This document shows positions 32,689-42,180 of a stretch of 64,000 nucleotides of DNA, piece by piece. Position 1 is the stretch's first letter, and the number at the start of each line of letters is the position of its first letter. The notes below the pieces were generated by a model that searched no databases, was not told the DNA's origin, and saw only the letters and a program-made list of their open reading frames with translations. The translations under genes and the position numbers were made by a program. This DNA is from Faecalimonas sp. (GTDB lineage: Bacteria; Bacillota; Clostridia; Lachnospirales; Lachnospiraceae), in NCBI GenBank assembly GCA_029264305.1, contig JARICA010000008.1:1-64000 (forward strand). Reading direction: 5' to 3'.

Positions 32689-33291
32689 TTATAATTGATT
32701 ATAAATAAACTCTAACAAATCAACGATTTCTTCGATGGTAAATACGCTTGTATCAATGGAAAGATGATAATTTTTTGTGTCATGCCAATCTTTGTCTGTG
32801 TAGAAGTTATAGTAGTAGCTACGATCTTTATCCACTTTCTTTATTAGAGAGTGTGCCTTTTTTTCTGAAAGATTATATCGTTCCATAACAGTTTTGATAC
32901 GAAAATCCATTGGGGCAAAAAGATAAATATTTTTACAGTGTTTTTCATTTTTCAATACATAGTCAGCACATCTTCCTACAAAAATGCAGTTTTCTTTAGA
33001 TGCTAAGTCCTTAATAACTTGTGATTGAAGATTAAATAATACTTCATCGATGTGGCCATAGCGATATTGTTTATCTAACTGATCATCTACATCTACTTGA
33101 TATTGCCATGGTTTTTCTTTTTTTTCATCAACAAGTTTTAACTGTTCATAAGGAATATCCGTATGTTCTGCTGCAAGTTTGATTAGACCTTTATCATAGC
33201 AGTTAAGTCCAAGACGGTTAGCAAGTTCCCGACCAATAAGGCGTCCATTGCTACCAAATTGACGTCCAATAGTAATTATCTTTTTGTTCAT
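32689..33291 (-). CDS. cytidylate kinase-like family protein
   Basis: From the ATG at 33291, which has GGAGGGGG just upstream, the product has 200 residues; a longer frame to 33339 lacks a ribosome site. It starts KKIITIGRQFGSNGRLIGRE, a P-loop variant in which the usual GKS is replaced by SNG, as in the cytidylate kinase-like (CmkB-like) proteins common in Clostridia. An arginine-rich LID region (RYNLSEKKAHSLIKKVDKDR) and the segment FVGRCADYVL support this. True cytidylate kinase phosphorylates CMP; the substrate of this subgroup has not been established to my knowledge. A link to CMP released by the phosphonate pathway is tempting but unsupported. Confidence 0.8.
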   Translation of the reverse strand: MNKKIITIGRQFGSNGRLIGRELANRLGLNCYDKGLIKLAAEHTDIPYEQLKLVDEKKEKPWQYQVDVDDQLDKQYRYGHIDEVLFNLQSQVIKDLASKENCIFVGRCADYVLKNEKHCKNIYLFAPMDFRIKTVMERYNLSEKKAHSLIKKVDKDRSYYYNFYTDKDWHDTKNYHLSIDTSVFTIEEIVDLLEFIYNQL

Positions 33292-33402
33292 ACAATTGCC
33301 CCCTCCTATAAATATACAGTAAAAAAAGTTGTTTTGCATATTATATCATATAAAAGAAGAAAATACCATATATAGTCAGTATAGTCTGATAATATTAAGT
33401 CC

Positions 33403-33432
33403 TTGACAGTTTGAGGGTTTCCTTACTATAAT
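33403..33432 (+). promoter_or_regulatory. sigma-A promoter of ileS
   Basis: TTGACA and TATAAT, both perfect, are separated by 18 bases. The predicted transcript starts near 33439, at the beginning of the T-box leader. Confidence 0.8.
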
Positions 33433-33445
33433 AGAGATGATATGA

Positions 33446-33698
33446 AAAAAACAATGACGAAGAGAGTAGAACTTTTTCAAAAGCTTAAGAGAGTCGGTGT
33501 TGGTGGAAATCCGATGCGAGTAGGGATTGTTTGAAAATCACTTCAGAGTTGCAGATGCTGAAAGTCGCAATATGCGGTGTATAAGTTCTGCCGGTTTTCT
33601 ACCGTTAAAAAGAACACATATGTAAGTATGGTGTAACAGGTGGTTAAACGACGGTTTAGTAACTCTCGTCCTATTACGGACGGGAGTTTTCTTTTTTT
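33446..33698 (+). ncRNA. T-box leader controlling ileS
   Basis: The 5' part shows T-box Stem I features: AGAGAGT, the GNUG-like GGTGTTGGTGG, and a likely ATC (Ile) specifier in GAAAATCACTTC near 33535. The T-box-like sequence AACAGGTGGTTAAACGACG lies at 33634-33652; compared with the consensus AGGGTGGNACCGCG it is diverged. A terminator follows, ACTCTCGTCC / GGACGGGAGT (33662-33687) and a T run. Uncharged tRNA-Ile would stabilise the antiterminator and allow ileS transcription. Confidence 0.8.
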
Positions 33699-33744
33699 AG
33701 CAGGATTTACAAAGGGCATAAATCAATCATAAGAGGAGGAAATT

Positions 33745-36700
33745 ATGTATCAGAAAGTATCAACAGATTTAAAATTTGTGGACAGAGAAAAGAAAATTGA
33801 AAAATTTTGGGAAGAGAATGATATTTTTAAAAAGAGTATGGAAAATCGTAAAGAGGGAGAAACATACACATTTTATGATGGACCACCGACAGCAAATGGA
33901 AAACCTCATATTGGGCATGTATTAACTCGTGTTATTAAAGATATGATTCCAAGATACCGTACAATGAAAGGATATATGGTGCCAAGAAAAGCTGGATGGG
34001 ATACACATGGTCTACCAGTAGAACTTGAAGTAGAAAAGCTTTTAGGTTTAGATGGAAAAGAACAGATTGAAGAATATGGATTAGAGCCATTTATTTCACA
34101 TTGTAAGGAAAGTGTTTGGAAATACAAAGGTATGTGGGAAGATTTTTCCGCTACAGTTGGTTTTTGGGCAGATATGGAACATCCATATGTTACATATGAT
34201 AATAATTTTATTGAATCTGAATGGTGGGCATTAAAACAAATTTGGGATAAAGGACTTTTATATAAAGGTTATAAAATTGTTCCATATTGTCCTCGTTGTG
34301 GAACACCACTTTCTAGTCATGAAGTTGCACAAGGATATAAAGATGTCAAAGAAAAATCAGCAATCGTAAGATTTAAAGTAAAAGGTGAAGATGCTTATAT
34401 TTTGGCATGGACAACAACACCATGGACACTTCCTTCAAATGTTGCGCTTTGTGTAAATCCAGAAGAAACTTATGTGAAAGTGAAAAATGATGGATACACA
34501 TATTACATGGCAGAAGCATTGGTAGAAAGTGTATTAGAAGGTGACGTTGAAGTAGTAGAACGTTATGTCGGAAAAGAATTAGAAGGAAAAGAGTATGAAC
34601 CATTATTCTCATTCGTAGATTTGAATAAGAAAGCATATTATATAACTTGTGACTCATATGTTACACTTACAGATGGTACTGGGGTTGTTCATATTGCTCC
34701 TGCTTTTGGTGAAGATGATGCACAGGTAGGACGTAGATATGACTTACCATTCCTTCAATTAGTTGATGAAAAGGGAAAAATGACAGAAGAAACAGCATGG
34801 CCAGGAGTATTCTGCAAAAAAGCAGATCCATTTGTATTAGAAGATTTGGAAAAAAGAGGGCTTTTATTTGCTGCACCAAACTTTGAACATAGTTATCCAC
34901 ATTGTTGGCGTTGTGATACACCATTAATTTATTATGCTCGTGAATCATGGTTTATAAAGATGACAGCAGTAAAAGATGACTTGATTAGAAATAACAATAC
35001 AATCAATTGGATTCCAGAAAGTATTGGTAAAGGACGTTTTGGCGATTGGCTTGAAAATGTTCAAGATTGGGGAATTAGTCGAAATCGTTATTGGGGAACT
35101 CCATTAAATGTATGGGAATGTGAATGTGGACATATGCATTCTATTGGAAGTATTGCAGAATTAAAGGAAATGTCTGACAATTGTCCGGATGACATTGAGT
35201 TACATCGTCCATTTATTGATGCAGTTACAATCAAATGCCCACATTGTGGAAAAGAAATGCACAGAGTACCAGAAGTAATTGACTGCTGGTTTGATAGTGG
35301 AGCAATGCCATTTGCGCAACATCACTATCCATTTGAAAATCAAGAATTATTTAAACAGCAGTTCCCTGCAAACTTTATTTCAGAGGCTGTTGACCAAACA
35401 AGAGGTTGGTTCTATTCATTACTTGCCATTTCAACACTTGTGTTTAATGAAGCACCATACAAAAATGTTATTGTTTTGGGACATGTCCAAGATGAAAAAG
35501 GACAGAAGATGAGTAAATCTAAAGGAAATGCAGTTGATCCATTTGATGCATTAGAACAATATGGAGCAGATGCAATTCGTTGGTATTTTTATATTAACAG
35601 TGCTCCTTGGTTACCAAACCGCTTCCATGGCAAGATTGTGACAGAAGGACAAAGAAAGTTTATGGGTACATTATGGAACACATATGCATTTTTTGTACTG
35701 TATGCAAATATTGATGAATTTGATGCAACAAAATATACATTAGAATATGACAAATTAAATGTTATGGATAAATGGTTGTTATCTAAATTGAATACATTAA
35801 TTAAAACAGTAGATAATAACTTAGAAAACTATCGTATTCCTGAAAGTGCAAGAGCATTGCAAGAATTTGTAGATGATATGAGTAATTGGTATGTAAGAAG
35901 AAGCCGTGAACGTTTCTGGGCAAAAGGAATGGAACAGGATAAAATTAATGCTTACATGACACTTTATACAGCACTTGTAACTGTTGCAAAAGTGGCAGCG
36001 CCTATGATTCCATTCATGACAGAAGATATTTATCAAAATCTTGTAAGAAGTATTGATAAGAACGTTCCTGAAAGTATTCACCTTTGTGACTATCCTGTAG
36101 CAAACGAAGCATGGATTGATTCAGAATTAGAGAAAAATATGGAAGAAGTGTTAGAAATTGTTGTTATGGGACGTGCGTGTCGTAACAGTGCAAACATTAA
36201 AAACCGTCAACCAATCGGAACAATGTTTGTAAAAGCAGAGGAAGAATTGTCGTCATTCTATAAAGAAATTGTTGCTGAAGAGTTAAATGTAAAAGAAGTG
36301 AAATTTACAGACGATGTAAGAGAATTTACTTCATATACATTTAAACCACAATTGAAGACAGTTGGACCAAAATATGGTAAACTATTAGGAGGAATCCGCA
36401 CAGCACTTTCTGAATTAGATGGAAATAAGGCTATGGATGAGTTAAATGAAAAGGATGCATTGAAATTTGAAATCAATGGACAGGAAGTTACTTTGTTTAA
36501 AGAAGATCTTTTAATTGAAACAGCTCAGACAGAAGGGTATGTATCAGAAAGTGACAATGGAATTACAGTTGTATTAGATACAAATTTAACAGAAGAATTA
36601 TTAAACGAAGGTTTTGTTAGAGAAATTATTAGTAAAATTCAAACAATGAGAAAAGAAGCAGACTTTGAAGTGACTGACAAAATTCATGTGACTTATGAAG

Positions 36701-36852
36701 GAAGCGAAAAAGCGAAAAACATTTTTGCTCAGTATGGAAATCAGATTGGTGATGAAGTATTGGCATTATCAGTAGAAAATAAAACTCCGGTAGGCTATAC
36801 AAAAGAATGGAACATCAACGGGGAAAAAGTGATTATGGGTGTTGAAAAATAG
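33745..36852 (+). CDS. ileS: isoleucyl-tRNA synthetase, long (type 2) form
   Basis: A 1035-residue class Ia synthetase that charges tRNA-Ile. The HIGH motif is in PPTANGKPHIGHVLTR, and KMSKS begins near residue 588. The editing domain lies between them (WTTTPWTLPSN). Cys pairs CPRCG, CWRCD, CECGH and CPHCG are suited to bind zinc. Its length and the segment GYMVPRKAGWDTHGLPVELE are those of the eukaryote-like type 2 IleRS, the form known for low sensitivity to mupirocin, rather than the 920-930-residue type 1. It is preceded by a T-box and an AGGAGG site. The next gene begins 10 bases later. Confidence 0.97.
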   Translation: MYQKVSTDLKFVDREKKIEKFWEENDIFKKSMENRKEGETYTFYDGPPTANGKPHIGHVLTRVIKDMIPRYRTMKGYMVPRKAGWDTHGLPVELEVEKLLGLDGKEQIEEYGLEPFISHCKESVWKYKGMWEDFSATVGFWADMEHPYVTYDNNFIESEWWALKQIWDKGLLYKGYKIVPYCPRCGTPLSSHEVAQGYKDVKEKSAIVRFKVKGEDAYILAWTTTPWTLPSNVALCVNPEETYVKVKNDGYTYYMAEALVESVLEGDVEVVERYVGKELEGKEYEPLFSFVDLNKKAYYITCDSYVTLTDGTGVVHIAPAFGEDDAQVGRRYDLPFLQLVDEKGKMTEETAWPGVFCKKADPFVLEDLEKRGLLFAAPNFEHSYPHCWRCDTPLIYYARESWFIKMTAVKDDLIRNNNTINWIPESIGKGRFGDWLENVQDWGISRNRYWGTPLNVWECECGHMHSIGSIAELKEMSDNCPDDIELHRPFIDAVTIKCPHCGKEMHRVPEVIDCWFDSGAMPFAQHHYPFENQELFKQQFPANFISEAVDQTRGWFYSLLAISTLVFNEAPYKNVIVLGHVQDEKGQKMSKSKGNAVDPFDALEQYGADAIRWYFYINSAPWLPNRFHGKIVTEGQRKFMGTLWNTYAFFVLYANIDEFDATKYTLEYDKLNVMDKWLLSKLNTLIKTVDNNLENYRIPESARALQEFVDDMSNWYVRRSRERFWAKGMEQDKINAYMTLYTALVTVAKVAAPMIPFMTEDIYQNLVRSIDKNVPESIHLCDYPVANEAWIDSELEKNMEEVLEIVVMGRACRNSANIKNRQPIGTMFVKAEEELSSFYKEIVAEELNVKEVKFTDDVREFTSYTFKPQLKTVGPKYGKLLGGIRTALSELDGNKAMDELNEKDALKFEINGQEVTLFKEDLLIETAQTEGYVSESDNGITVVLDTNLTEELLNEGFVREIISKIQTMRKEADFEVTDKIHVTYEGSEKAKNIFAQYGNQIGDEVLALSVENKTPVGYTKEWNINGEKVIMGVEK

Positions 36853-36862
36853 GAGGATTATT

Positions 36863-39325
36863 ATGCGGCAAGAGAAGTTTAATAAAGAAGAATTCAAAAA
36901 GACTGTCAAAAATAATGTGAAACGACTTTATCGAAGAACGATAGATGAAGCAAGTCAGCAACAGTTATTTCAAGCCGTGTCTTATGCAGTGAAAGATGAG
37001 ATTATTGACAAATGGCTTTTAACACAAGAGCAGTACAAAAAAGATGACCCAAAGACAGTGTATTATATGTCTATGGAATTCCTGATGGGAAGGGCACTTG
37101 GGAATAATATTATTAATTTAACTGCTTATAAGGAGGTAGCAGAGGCGTTAGAAGAGATGGGACTTGACTTAAATGTTATTGAAGATCAAGAACCTGATGC
37201 GGCGCTTGGAAATGGTGGGTTAGGACGTCTTGCAGCTTGCTTCCTTGATTCTCTTGCAAGTTTAGGATACGCAGCTTATGGCTGCGGTATCCGTTATCAT
37301 TATGGAATGTTCAAACAGAAAATTGAAAATGGTTTTCAAGTGGAAACACCAGATGATTGGTTAAAAGAAGGAAATCCTTTTGAAATTAGAAGGGAAGAGT
37401 ACGCAAAGGTAGTTCGTTTTGGAGGACATATTCGAATTAACTACAATGAAAAAACAAAAAGAAGTGAATTTATTCAAGAAGACTATGAATCTGTTCTTGC
37501 TATTCCATATGATATGCCAATAGTTGGATATAATAATGGTATTGTCAATACACTTCGTATATGGGATGCAAAAGCAATTACAGATTTCCATTTAGATTCC
37601 TTTGATAGAGGAGAATATCAGAAGGCTGTAGAGCAAGAAAATCTTGCGAAAACGATAGTTGAAGTGTTGTACCCGAACGATAATCACTATGCAGGGAAAG
37701 AACTTCGTTTAAAACAGCAATATTTTTTCATTTCTGCAAGTTTGCAGGAAGCAATTGAAAAGTATTTGAGAGAACATGATGATATTCGAAAGTTCCATGA
37801 AAAAGTAACGATTCAAATGAATGATACGCATCCTACGGTAGCAGTAGCAGAATTAATGCGATTGCTTATGGACGAACAAGGATTAGAATGGGATGAAGCA
37901 TGGGAAGTGACAACCAAAACTTGTGCGTATACGAATCATACAATTATGGCTGAAGCATTGGAAAAATGGCCGATTGATTTGTTCTCAAGATTGCTTCCAA
38001 GAGTATATCAAATTGTGGAAGAAATCAACCGTCGTTTTGTAGCACAGATTCGTGCCACATATCCAGGAAACGAGGAAAAGGTTCGTAAAATGGCTATCTT
38101 ATATGATGGTCAAGTGAAAATGGCTCATCTTGCAATTGTTGCAGGATATTCTGTAAATGGTGTTGCAAGATTGCACACCGAAATTTTAAAGCATGAGGAA
38201 TTAAAAGACTTTTATGAGATGATGCCAAATAAATTCAATAATAAAACAAATGGAATTACACAGAGAAGATTTCTTCTTCATGCAAATCCATTGTTAGCAG
38301 ATTGGGTAACAAAACATATTGGAGATGGCTGGATTACTGATCTTTCACAGATGGCGAAATTAAAACCACTTGCGGATAACGTGAAAGAAAGAGAAGAATT
38401 TATGGATATTAAATTCAAGAATAAGGAACGTCTTGCAAAATACATTTTAGAGCATAATGGAATTGAAGTAGATCCTCGTTCTATTTTTGATGTACAGGTA
38501 AAAAGACTTCATGAATATAAACGTCAACTGTTAAATATTTTGCATATTATGTATTTATATAATAAGATTAAAGAACATCCGGAACTTTCTTTTTATCCAA
38601 GAACTTTTATTTTTGGTGCGAAGGCAGCAGCAGGATATAAACGTGCTAAACAAACAATTAAATTGATTAATTCAGTTGCCGATGTGATTAACAACGACAG
38701 AAGTATTAATGACAAAATTAAAGTTGTGTTTATTGAAGATTATCGTGTCTCTAATGCGGAACTTATTTTTGCAGGAGCAGATGTTAGTGAACAAATTTCT
38801 ACAGCATCTAAAGAAGCATCTGGTACAGGAAATATGAAATTTATGTTGAATGGTGCAGTTACACTTGGAACAATGGATGGTGCAAATGTAGAAATTGTAG
38901 AAGAAGTTGGATCTGAGAATGCGGTTATCTTTGGATTGAGTTCTGATGAGGTTATCCAATATGAAAATTATGGTGGATATGATCCTATGGATATTTACAA
39001 TAATGACTGGGAAATAAAACGTGTTGTAGATCAGTTAGTAGACGGAACATATGCTAACGGGGAGCATGAAATGTACCGAGATTTATATAATTCATTACTA
39101 AATACAAAAAATAGTGATCGTGCAGACACATATTTTATCTTAAAAGATTTTAGAAGTTATATAGCAGCACAAGAAGAAATTGAAAAAGCATATAGAGATG
39201 TGGATCGTTGGGCAAAGATGGCTTTACTAAATACAGCTTCTTGTGGTAAATTTACATCAGATAGAACTATTCAAGAATATGTGGATCAAATCTGGAAGTT
39301 GGATAAGGTTACGATTGACATATAG
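36863..39325 (+). CDS. glgP: glycogen/maltodextrin phosphorylase
   Basis: An 820-residue enzyme from the ATG at 36863, which has AGGAGG eight bases upstream inside the tail of ileS. It releases glucose 1-phosphate from alpha-1,4-glucans using pyridoxal phosphate. The cofactor Lys lies in EASGTGNMKFMLNG (near residue 658). Other conserved blocks are YYMSMEFLMGRAL, DAALGNGGLGRLAACFLDS, MNDTHPTVAVAELMR and VQVKRLHEYKRQLLN. Length is normal. Co-transcription with ileS is possible because only ten bases separate them, although the two have no functional connection. Confidence 0.97.
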   Translation: MRQEKFNKEEFKKTVKNNVKRLYRRTIDEASQQQLFQAVSYAVKDEIIDKWLLTQEQYKKDDPKTVYYMSMEFLMGRALGNNIINLTAYKEVAEALEEMGLDLNVIEDQEPDAALGNGGLGRLAACFLDSLASLGYAAYGCGIRYHYGMFKQKIENGFQVETPDDWLKEGNPFEIRREEYAKVVRFGGHIRINYNEKTKRSEFIQEDYESVLAIPYDMPIVGYNNGIVNTLRIWDAKAITDFHLDSFDRGEYQKAVEQENLAKTIVEVLYPNDNHYAGKELRLKQQYFFISASLQEAIEKYLREHDDIRKFHEKVTIQMNDTHPTVAVAELMRLLMDEQGLEWDEAWEVTTKTCAYTNHTIMAEALEKWPIDLFSRLLPRVYQIVEEINRRFVAQIRATYPGNEEKVRKMAILYDGQVKMAHLAIVAGYSVNGVARLHTEILKHEELKDFYEMMPNKFNNKTNGITQRRFLLHANPLLADWVTKHIGDGWITDLSQMAKLKPLADNVKEREEFMDIKFKNKERLAKYILEHNGIEVDPRSIFDVQVKRLHEYKRQLLNILHIMYLYNKIKEHPELSFYPRTFIFGAKAAAGYKRAKQTIKLINSVADVINNDRSINDKIKVVFIEDYRVSNAELIFAGADVSEQISTASKEASGTGNMKFMLNGAVTLGTMDGANVEIVEEVGSENAVIFGLSSDEVIQYENYGGYDPMDIYNNDWEIKRVVDQLVDGTYANGEHEMYRDLYNSLLNTKNSDRADTYFILKDFRSYIAAQEEIEKAYRDVDRWAKMALLNTASCGKFTSDRTIQEYVDQIWKLDKVTIDI

Positions 39326-39336
39326 GGGGAAACTAA

Positions 39337-39990
39337 ATGTACTATAATGAAATAAATACAGCTGCGGTAACAGTTTTTGGGGTATATTTTGCTATACTTG
39401 GAACTTGTTTGTTAGGGGGCATAGCAAGTTTTGTTTTTCGCGGTATTGGGATGTACAAAATTGGAAAAGTACAAGGTAGGACAAATGCATGGCTTGCGTT
39501 TATTCCTTTTGCAAGAACATATTTTCAAGGGGAAATAAGTGGAGAAATTCATTTGAAAAAAAGAAAAATCAAATCACCAGGAATATGGCTTATATTACTA
39601 CCATTTATTTATGGAATAGTATTTGCGGTGATGTATGTTGGTTTGATGCTCTCGGTTGTTATAACGATATTGTCTTCGATAAAATATGAAGAAATGGATT
39701 TGAGTGTTTCAAATGTATCGGGGATTATTACGACTTTTATAATAGCTATTATAGTTATATTCGTTGTTTCTTTGGTTTACGTTGCCATAAAAGGTGGATT
39801 GCAAATTTTAGTGAATCGACAAATTTATGAGAGATATACAACGGTAAATATGGCAACATTACACGCCGTATTTGGTATGATTCTTCCTTTATATGAGTCA
39901 ATATGTATGTTTGTTTTCGGAAGAAAAGCGGAACAAATGATGGAAAATCATATGCAACAAAATCAGGTGATATTAGAAGAACAAGAATAG
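39337..39990 (+). CDS. hypothetical four-helix membrane protein
   Basis: A 217-residue protein with about five hydrophobic segments (residues 8-35, 75-110, 125-150 and 165-185). Between them lies a hydrophilic stretch FRGIGMYKIGKVQGRTNAWLAFIPFARTYFQGEISG, and the chain ends in a Gln/Glu-rich tail. The layout, with an R-G-M-Y-x-I-G segment followed by AWLAFIPFAR, resembles uncharacterised clostridial membrane proteins of about 200 residues. No catalytic motif is visible. It follows glgP by 11 bases and is probably in the same transcript; a strong terminator follows. Confidence 0.65.
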   Translation: MYYNEINTAAVTVFGVYFAILGTCLLGGIASFVFRGIGMYKIGKVQGRTNAWLAFIPFARTYFQGEISGEIHLKKRKIKSPGIWLILLPFIYGIVFAVMYVGLMLSVVITILSSIKYEEMDLSVSNVSGIITTFIIAIIVIFVVSLVYVAIKGGLQILVNRQIYERYTTVNMATLHAVFGMILPLYESICMFVFGRKAEQMMENHMQQNQVILEEQE

Positions 39991-39995
39991 TTTTG

Positions 39996-40035
39996 AACAC
40001 TGTGGAATATCTTAGGATAGACCACAGTGTTTTTT
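39996..40035 (+). terminator. terminator after the glgP operon
   Basis: A perfect 10-base stem AACACTGTGG / CCACAGTGTT is followed by a run of six T. Confidence 0.85.
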
Positions 40036-40084
40036 GTTGCAGAAAGTATCAATGAGAAATCTTATAAAAAGAAAAGGAGGGAGT

Positions 40085-41044
40085 ATGAAAAAGAAATGTA
40101 GGACAATCTGTATTTTTCTTTTTATTTTATTATTGTTGCCGTATATTGTCACCGTGTTGATAAATGGGAAATGTATTCATGGAAAAGGGGATAACTCTCC
40201 TTTTTATGTAAAAGTGCAAGTGGGTGAGAGGAAAAAGAAAATATTATGGGAAGATTATTTGGCTGGAGTTGTAGCAAAAGAAATTCAACCAGAGTATCAT
40301 ATGGAAATGTTGAAAGTACAGACAATTATTACGAGAACGAATTTATATCGGGAAATGGAAGAGGAAAAGGATAATGTTTTTTCGGAAGAGTATATGACGG
40401 AAGGAGAGATGCAAAAGCTATGGGGAAAAGAAAAAGGGAAAGAAATATATAAAAAACTAAAAAAAGCAGTTGTTGAAACGGAAGGAAAAGCCATTCTTTA
40501 CAAAGAAAAACTAGCAACTGCGTCGTTTCACAAATTAAGTAATGGAAAAACTAGAAATGGAAATGAGGTTCTTGGAGAAGAAAAATACCCTTATTTAAGA
40601 ATGAAAGAATGTCCTAAAGATATTGAAAATAAGTTACAATTTCAAACACTTGAATTAACTTATGAAGAAGTCAAAGAATATTGTCGGCCATTTCTTACAG
40701 CGGTAGATAAGAAACAAGTAGATAAACCATTTAGAAAAAGCGATTTTGAAATAATGAAAACAGATTCAGCAGGTTATGTAATAAAAGTAAGAGTAGGAAA
40801 TCATGTTTATGCAGGTGAAGAATTTAGAAAAGCCTTAAAACTGCCTTCTAGTTGTTTTTCTTTTCAAAAGAAAAAAGATGTACTTAAAATTATAATAAAA
40901 GGAGTTGGACATGGACTTGGTTTGAGTCAATATACTGCAAATGAAATGGCAAAAGAAGGAAAAACTTATGAGGAAATTTTGCAGTACTTTTTTGAAGGAA
41001 CGGAAATTAGAGAGGTCGCTGAAATTTTACTAAACATAGAATAA
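40085..41044 (+). CDS. spoIID: stage II sporulation protein SpoIID
   Basis: A 319-residue membrane-anchored lytic transglycosylase from the ATG at 40085 (GGAGGGA upstream). One N-terminal helix (CIFLFILLLLPYIVTVL) is followed by the SpoIID domain: LWEDYLAGVVAKEI with the catalytic Glu, MLKVQTIITRTNLY, ASFHKLSNGKT and the closing GVGHGLGLSQYTANEMAKEG. In sporulation it thins septal peptidoglycan with SpoIIP and SpoIIM during engulfment. The adjacent gene is SpoIIQ-like, the arrangement seen in many Clostridia. Expression is expected from sigma-E, but I did not identify its promoter by eye. Confidence 0.93.
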   Translation: MKKKCRTICIFLFILLLLPYIVTVLINGKCIHGKGDNSPFYVKVQVGERKKKILWEDYLAGVVAKEIQPEYHMEMLKVQTIITRTNLYREMEEEKDNVFSEEYMTEGEMQKLWGKEKGKEIYKKLKKAVVETEGKAILYKEKLATASFHKLSNGKTRNGNEVLGEEKYPYLRMKECPKDIENKLQFQTLELTYEEVKEYCRPFLTAVDKKQVDKPFRKSDFEIMKTDSAGYVIKVRVGNHVYAGEEFRKALKLPSSCFSFQKKKDVLKIIIKGVGHGLGLSQYTANEMAKEGKTYEEILQYFFEGTEIREVAEILLNIE

Positions 41045-41086
41045 GAAGAACAATTTCTGGCAAAAATAAAGTCAGAGGTGATGAAA

Positions 41087-41806
41087 ATGAAAAAGAGTTT
41101 AAGACCTTCCAAAAGAGGAAATGGATTGGCAATTGGTGCGGTGATTTGTTTTGTGTCAGTAGTCGGTATGGTGGGGGGATATACTGTAAAGCAGTATAAA
41201 GCCGGAGTAAAAAAAGAATTGGCAAAAGTAGAAAAAAAACAAGAAGAGAAAATTAAAAGCACAGGTGGTGGACAGGATTTAGTCTTAAATACACCTAAGG
41301 AAGAACAACCTATTTTACAAGAACAGCCACAGATAACAGAACCAAAAGAAACAGTAGTAGAACAGACAAATAAGCCACAGTTTTCTTTTGGTGAAAAAGA
41401 TTTGATTTTATGGCCAATAGAAAATGGAGAGATTATTCTAAATTATAGTATGGACAAAACTATTTATTTTCCTACATTAGATCAGTATAGATACAATCCG
41501 GCAATGATTATAAAAGGAGCTAAGGGAGCCCAAGTTATGGCGGTTACTCGAGGCAGAGTGAAGTCAATAAATGTGACAAGTCAGACGGGAACAACAGTCA
41601 CTGTTGATATGGGAAATGGTTATGAAACAATATATGGACAATTAAAAGAAGTTCCGGTTAATGTTGGAGATACAGTGGAAGCGAAAACAATTTTGGGATA
41701 TGTAAGTGAACCTACAAAGTATTACAGTGTGGAAGGATGTAATTTATACTTTGAAATGAGAAAAGATGGACAACCAATCAATCCAAATGATTTTTTGAGA
41801 GAGTAA
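41087..41806 (+). CDS. spoIIQ: SpoIIQ-like LytM (M23) protein without metal ligands
   Basis: From the ATG at 41087 (AGAGGTG six bases upstream) the product has 239 residues. An N-terminal helix (LAIGAVICFVSVVGMVGGY) and a linker rich in Gln, Pro and Glu precede a LytM fold at about residues 130-239. The zinc site of active M23 enzymes is missing: the HxxxD position reads NPAMI, YGHL is YGQL and HLHFE is LYFEM. SpoIIQ proteins, forespore parts of the feeding channel with SpoIIIAH, are often degenerate, and spoIIQ follows spoIID in many Clostridia. A structural role is therefore likely. Confidence 0.82.
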   Translation: MKKSLRPSKRGNGLAIGAVICFVSVVGMVGGYTVKQYKAGVKKELAKVEKKQEEKIKSTGGGQDLVLNTPKEEQPILQEQPQITEPKETVVEQTNKPQFSFGEKDLILWPIENGEIILNYSMDKTIYFPTLDQYRYNPAMIIKGAKGAQVMAVTRGRVKSINVTSQTGTTVTVDMGNGYETIYGQLKEVPVNVGDTVEAKTILGYVSEPTKYYSVEGCNLYFEMRKDGQPINPNDFLRE

Positions 41807-41811
41807 AAGAG

Positions 41812-41847
41812 ACGGGGCTTGATAGGAAAGTACAAGCCCTGTTTTTT
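41812..41847 (+). terminator. terminator after the spoIIQ-like gene
   Basis: The stem ACGGGGCTTG / CAAGCCCTGT (one G-T pair) with an 11-base loop is followed by six T. Confidence 0.85.
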
Positions 41848-41903
41848 ACTTGCTATAAAGAAAAGAAAAGGTATAATAGAAAGAAAAAGGATTAAAAATA
41901 GAA

Positions 41904-42155
41904 ATGAAGAATTATACATATATTGTTCGTTGTAGCGATGGTACTTTATATACAGGCTGGACAAATGATTTAGAAAAAAGAATAAAAAATCATAATACAG
42001 GAAAAGGGGCAAAATATACAAAAACAAGAACGCCAGTTACGCTAGTATATTACGAAACATTTTCGACAAAGGAAGAAGCAATGAAAAGAGAATATGCTAT
42101 CAAGCAGATGAAGAGAAAAGAAAAAGAAAAATTAATAGACGGGAGAAAAGGATAA
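41904..42155 (+). CDS. GIY-YIG nuclease-domain protein (UPF0213/YhbQ-like)
   Basis: An 83-residue single-domain protein. YTYIVRCSDGTLYTGWTNDL holds the GIY-YIG element (here YIV...LYTGW with the next Arg in KRIKNHN), followed by KGAKYTKTRTPVTLVYYE and EAMKREYAIKQMKR, which is the order of the small YhbQ/YazA-type proteins. The fold cleaves DNA in UvrC and homing enzymes, but these small proteins have only loosely defined roles. The start has weak spacing to AAAAAGGATTAAAAATAGAA. It stands alone before a bidirectional terminator. Confidence 0.88.
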   Translation: MKNYTYIVRCSDGTLYTGWTNDLEKRIKNHNTGKGAKYTKTRTPVTLVYYETFSTKEEAMKREYAIKQMKRKEKEKLIDGRKG

Positions 42156-42171
42156 CATTCTCTCGTCTATT
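42134..42171. terminator. bidirectional terminator
   Basis: AATAGACGGGAGA pairs with TCTCGTCTATT (one bulged G). It overlaps the end of the GIY-YIG gene and faces the hemolysin III gene. Confidence 0.65.
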
Positions 42172-42180
42172 ATATTGTGG

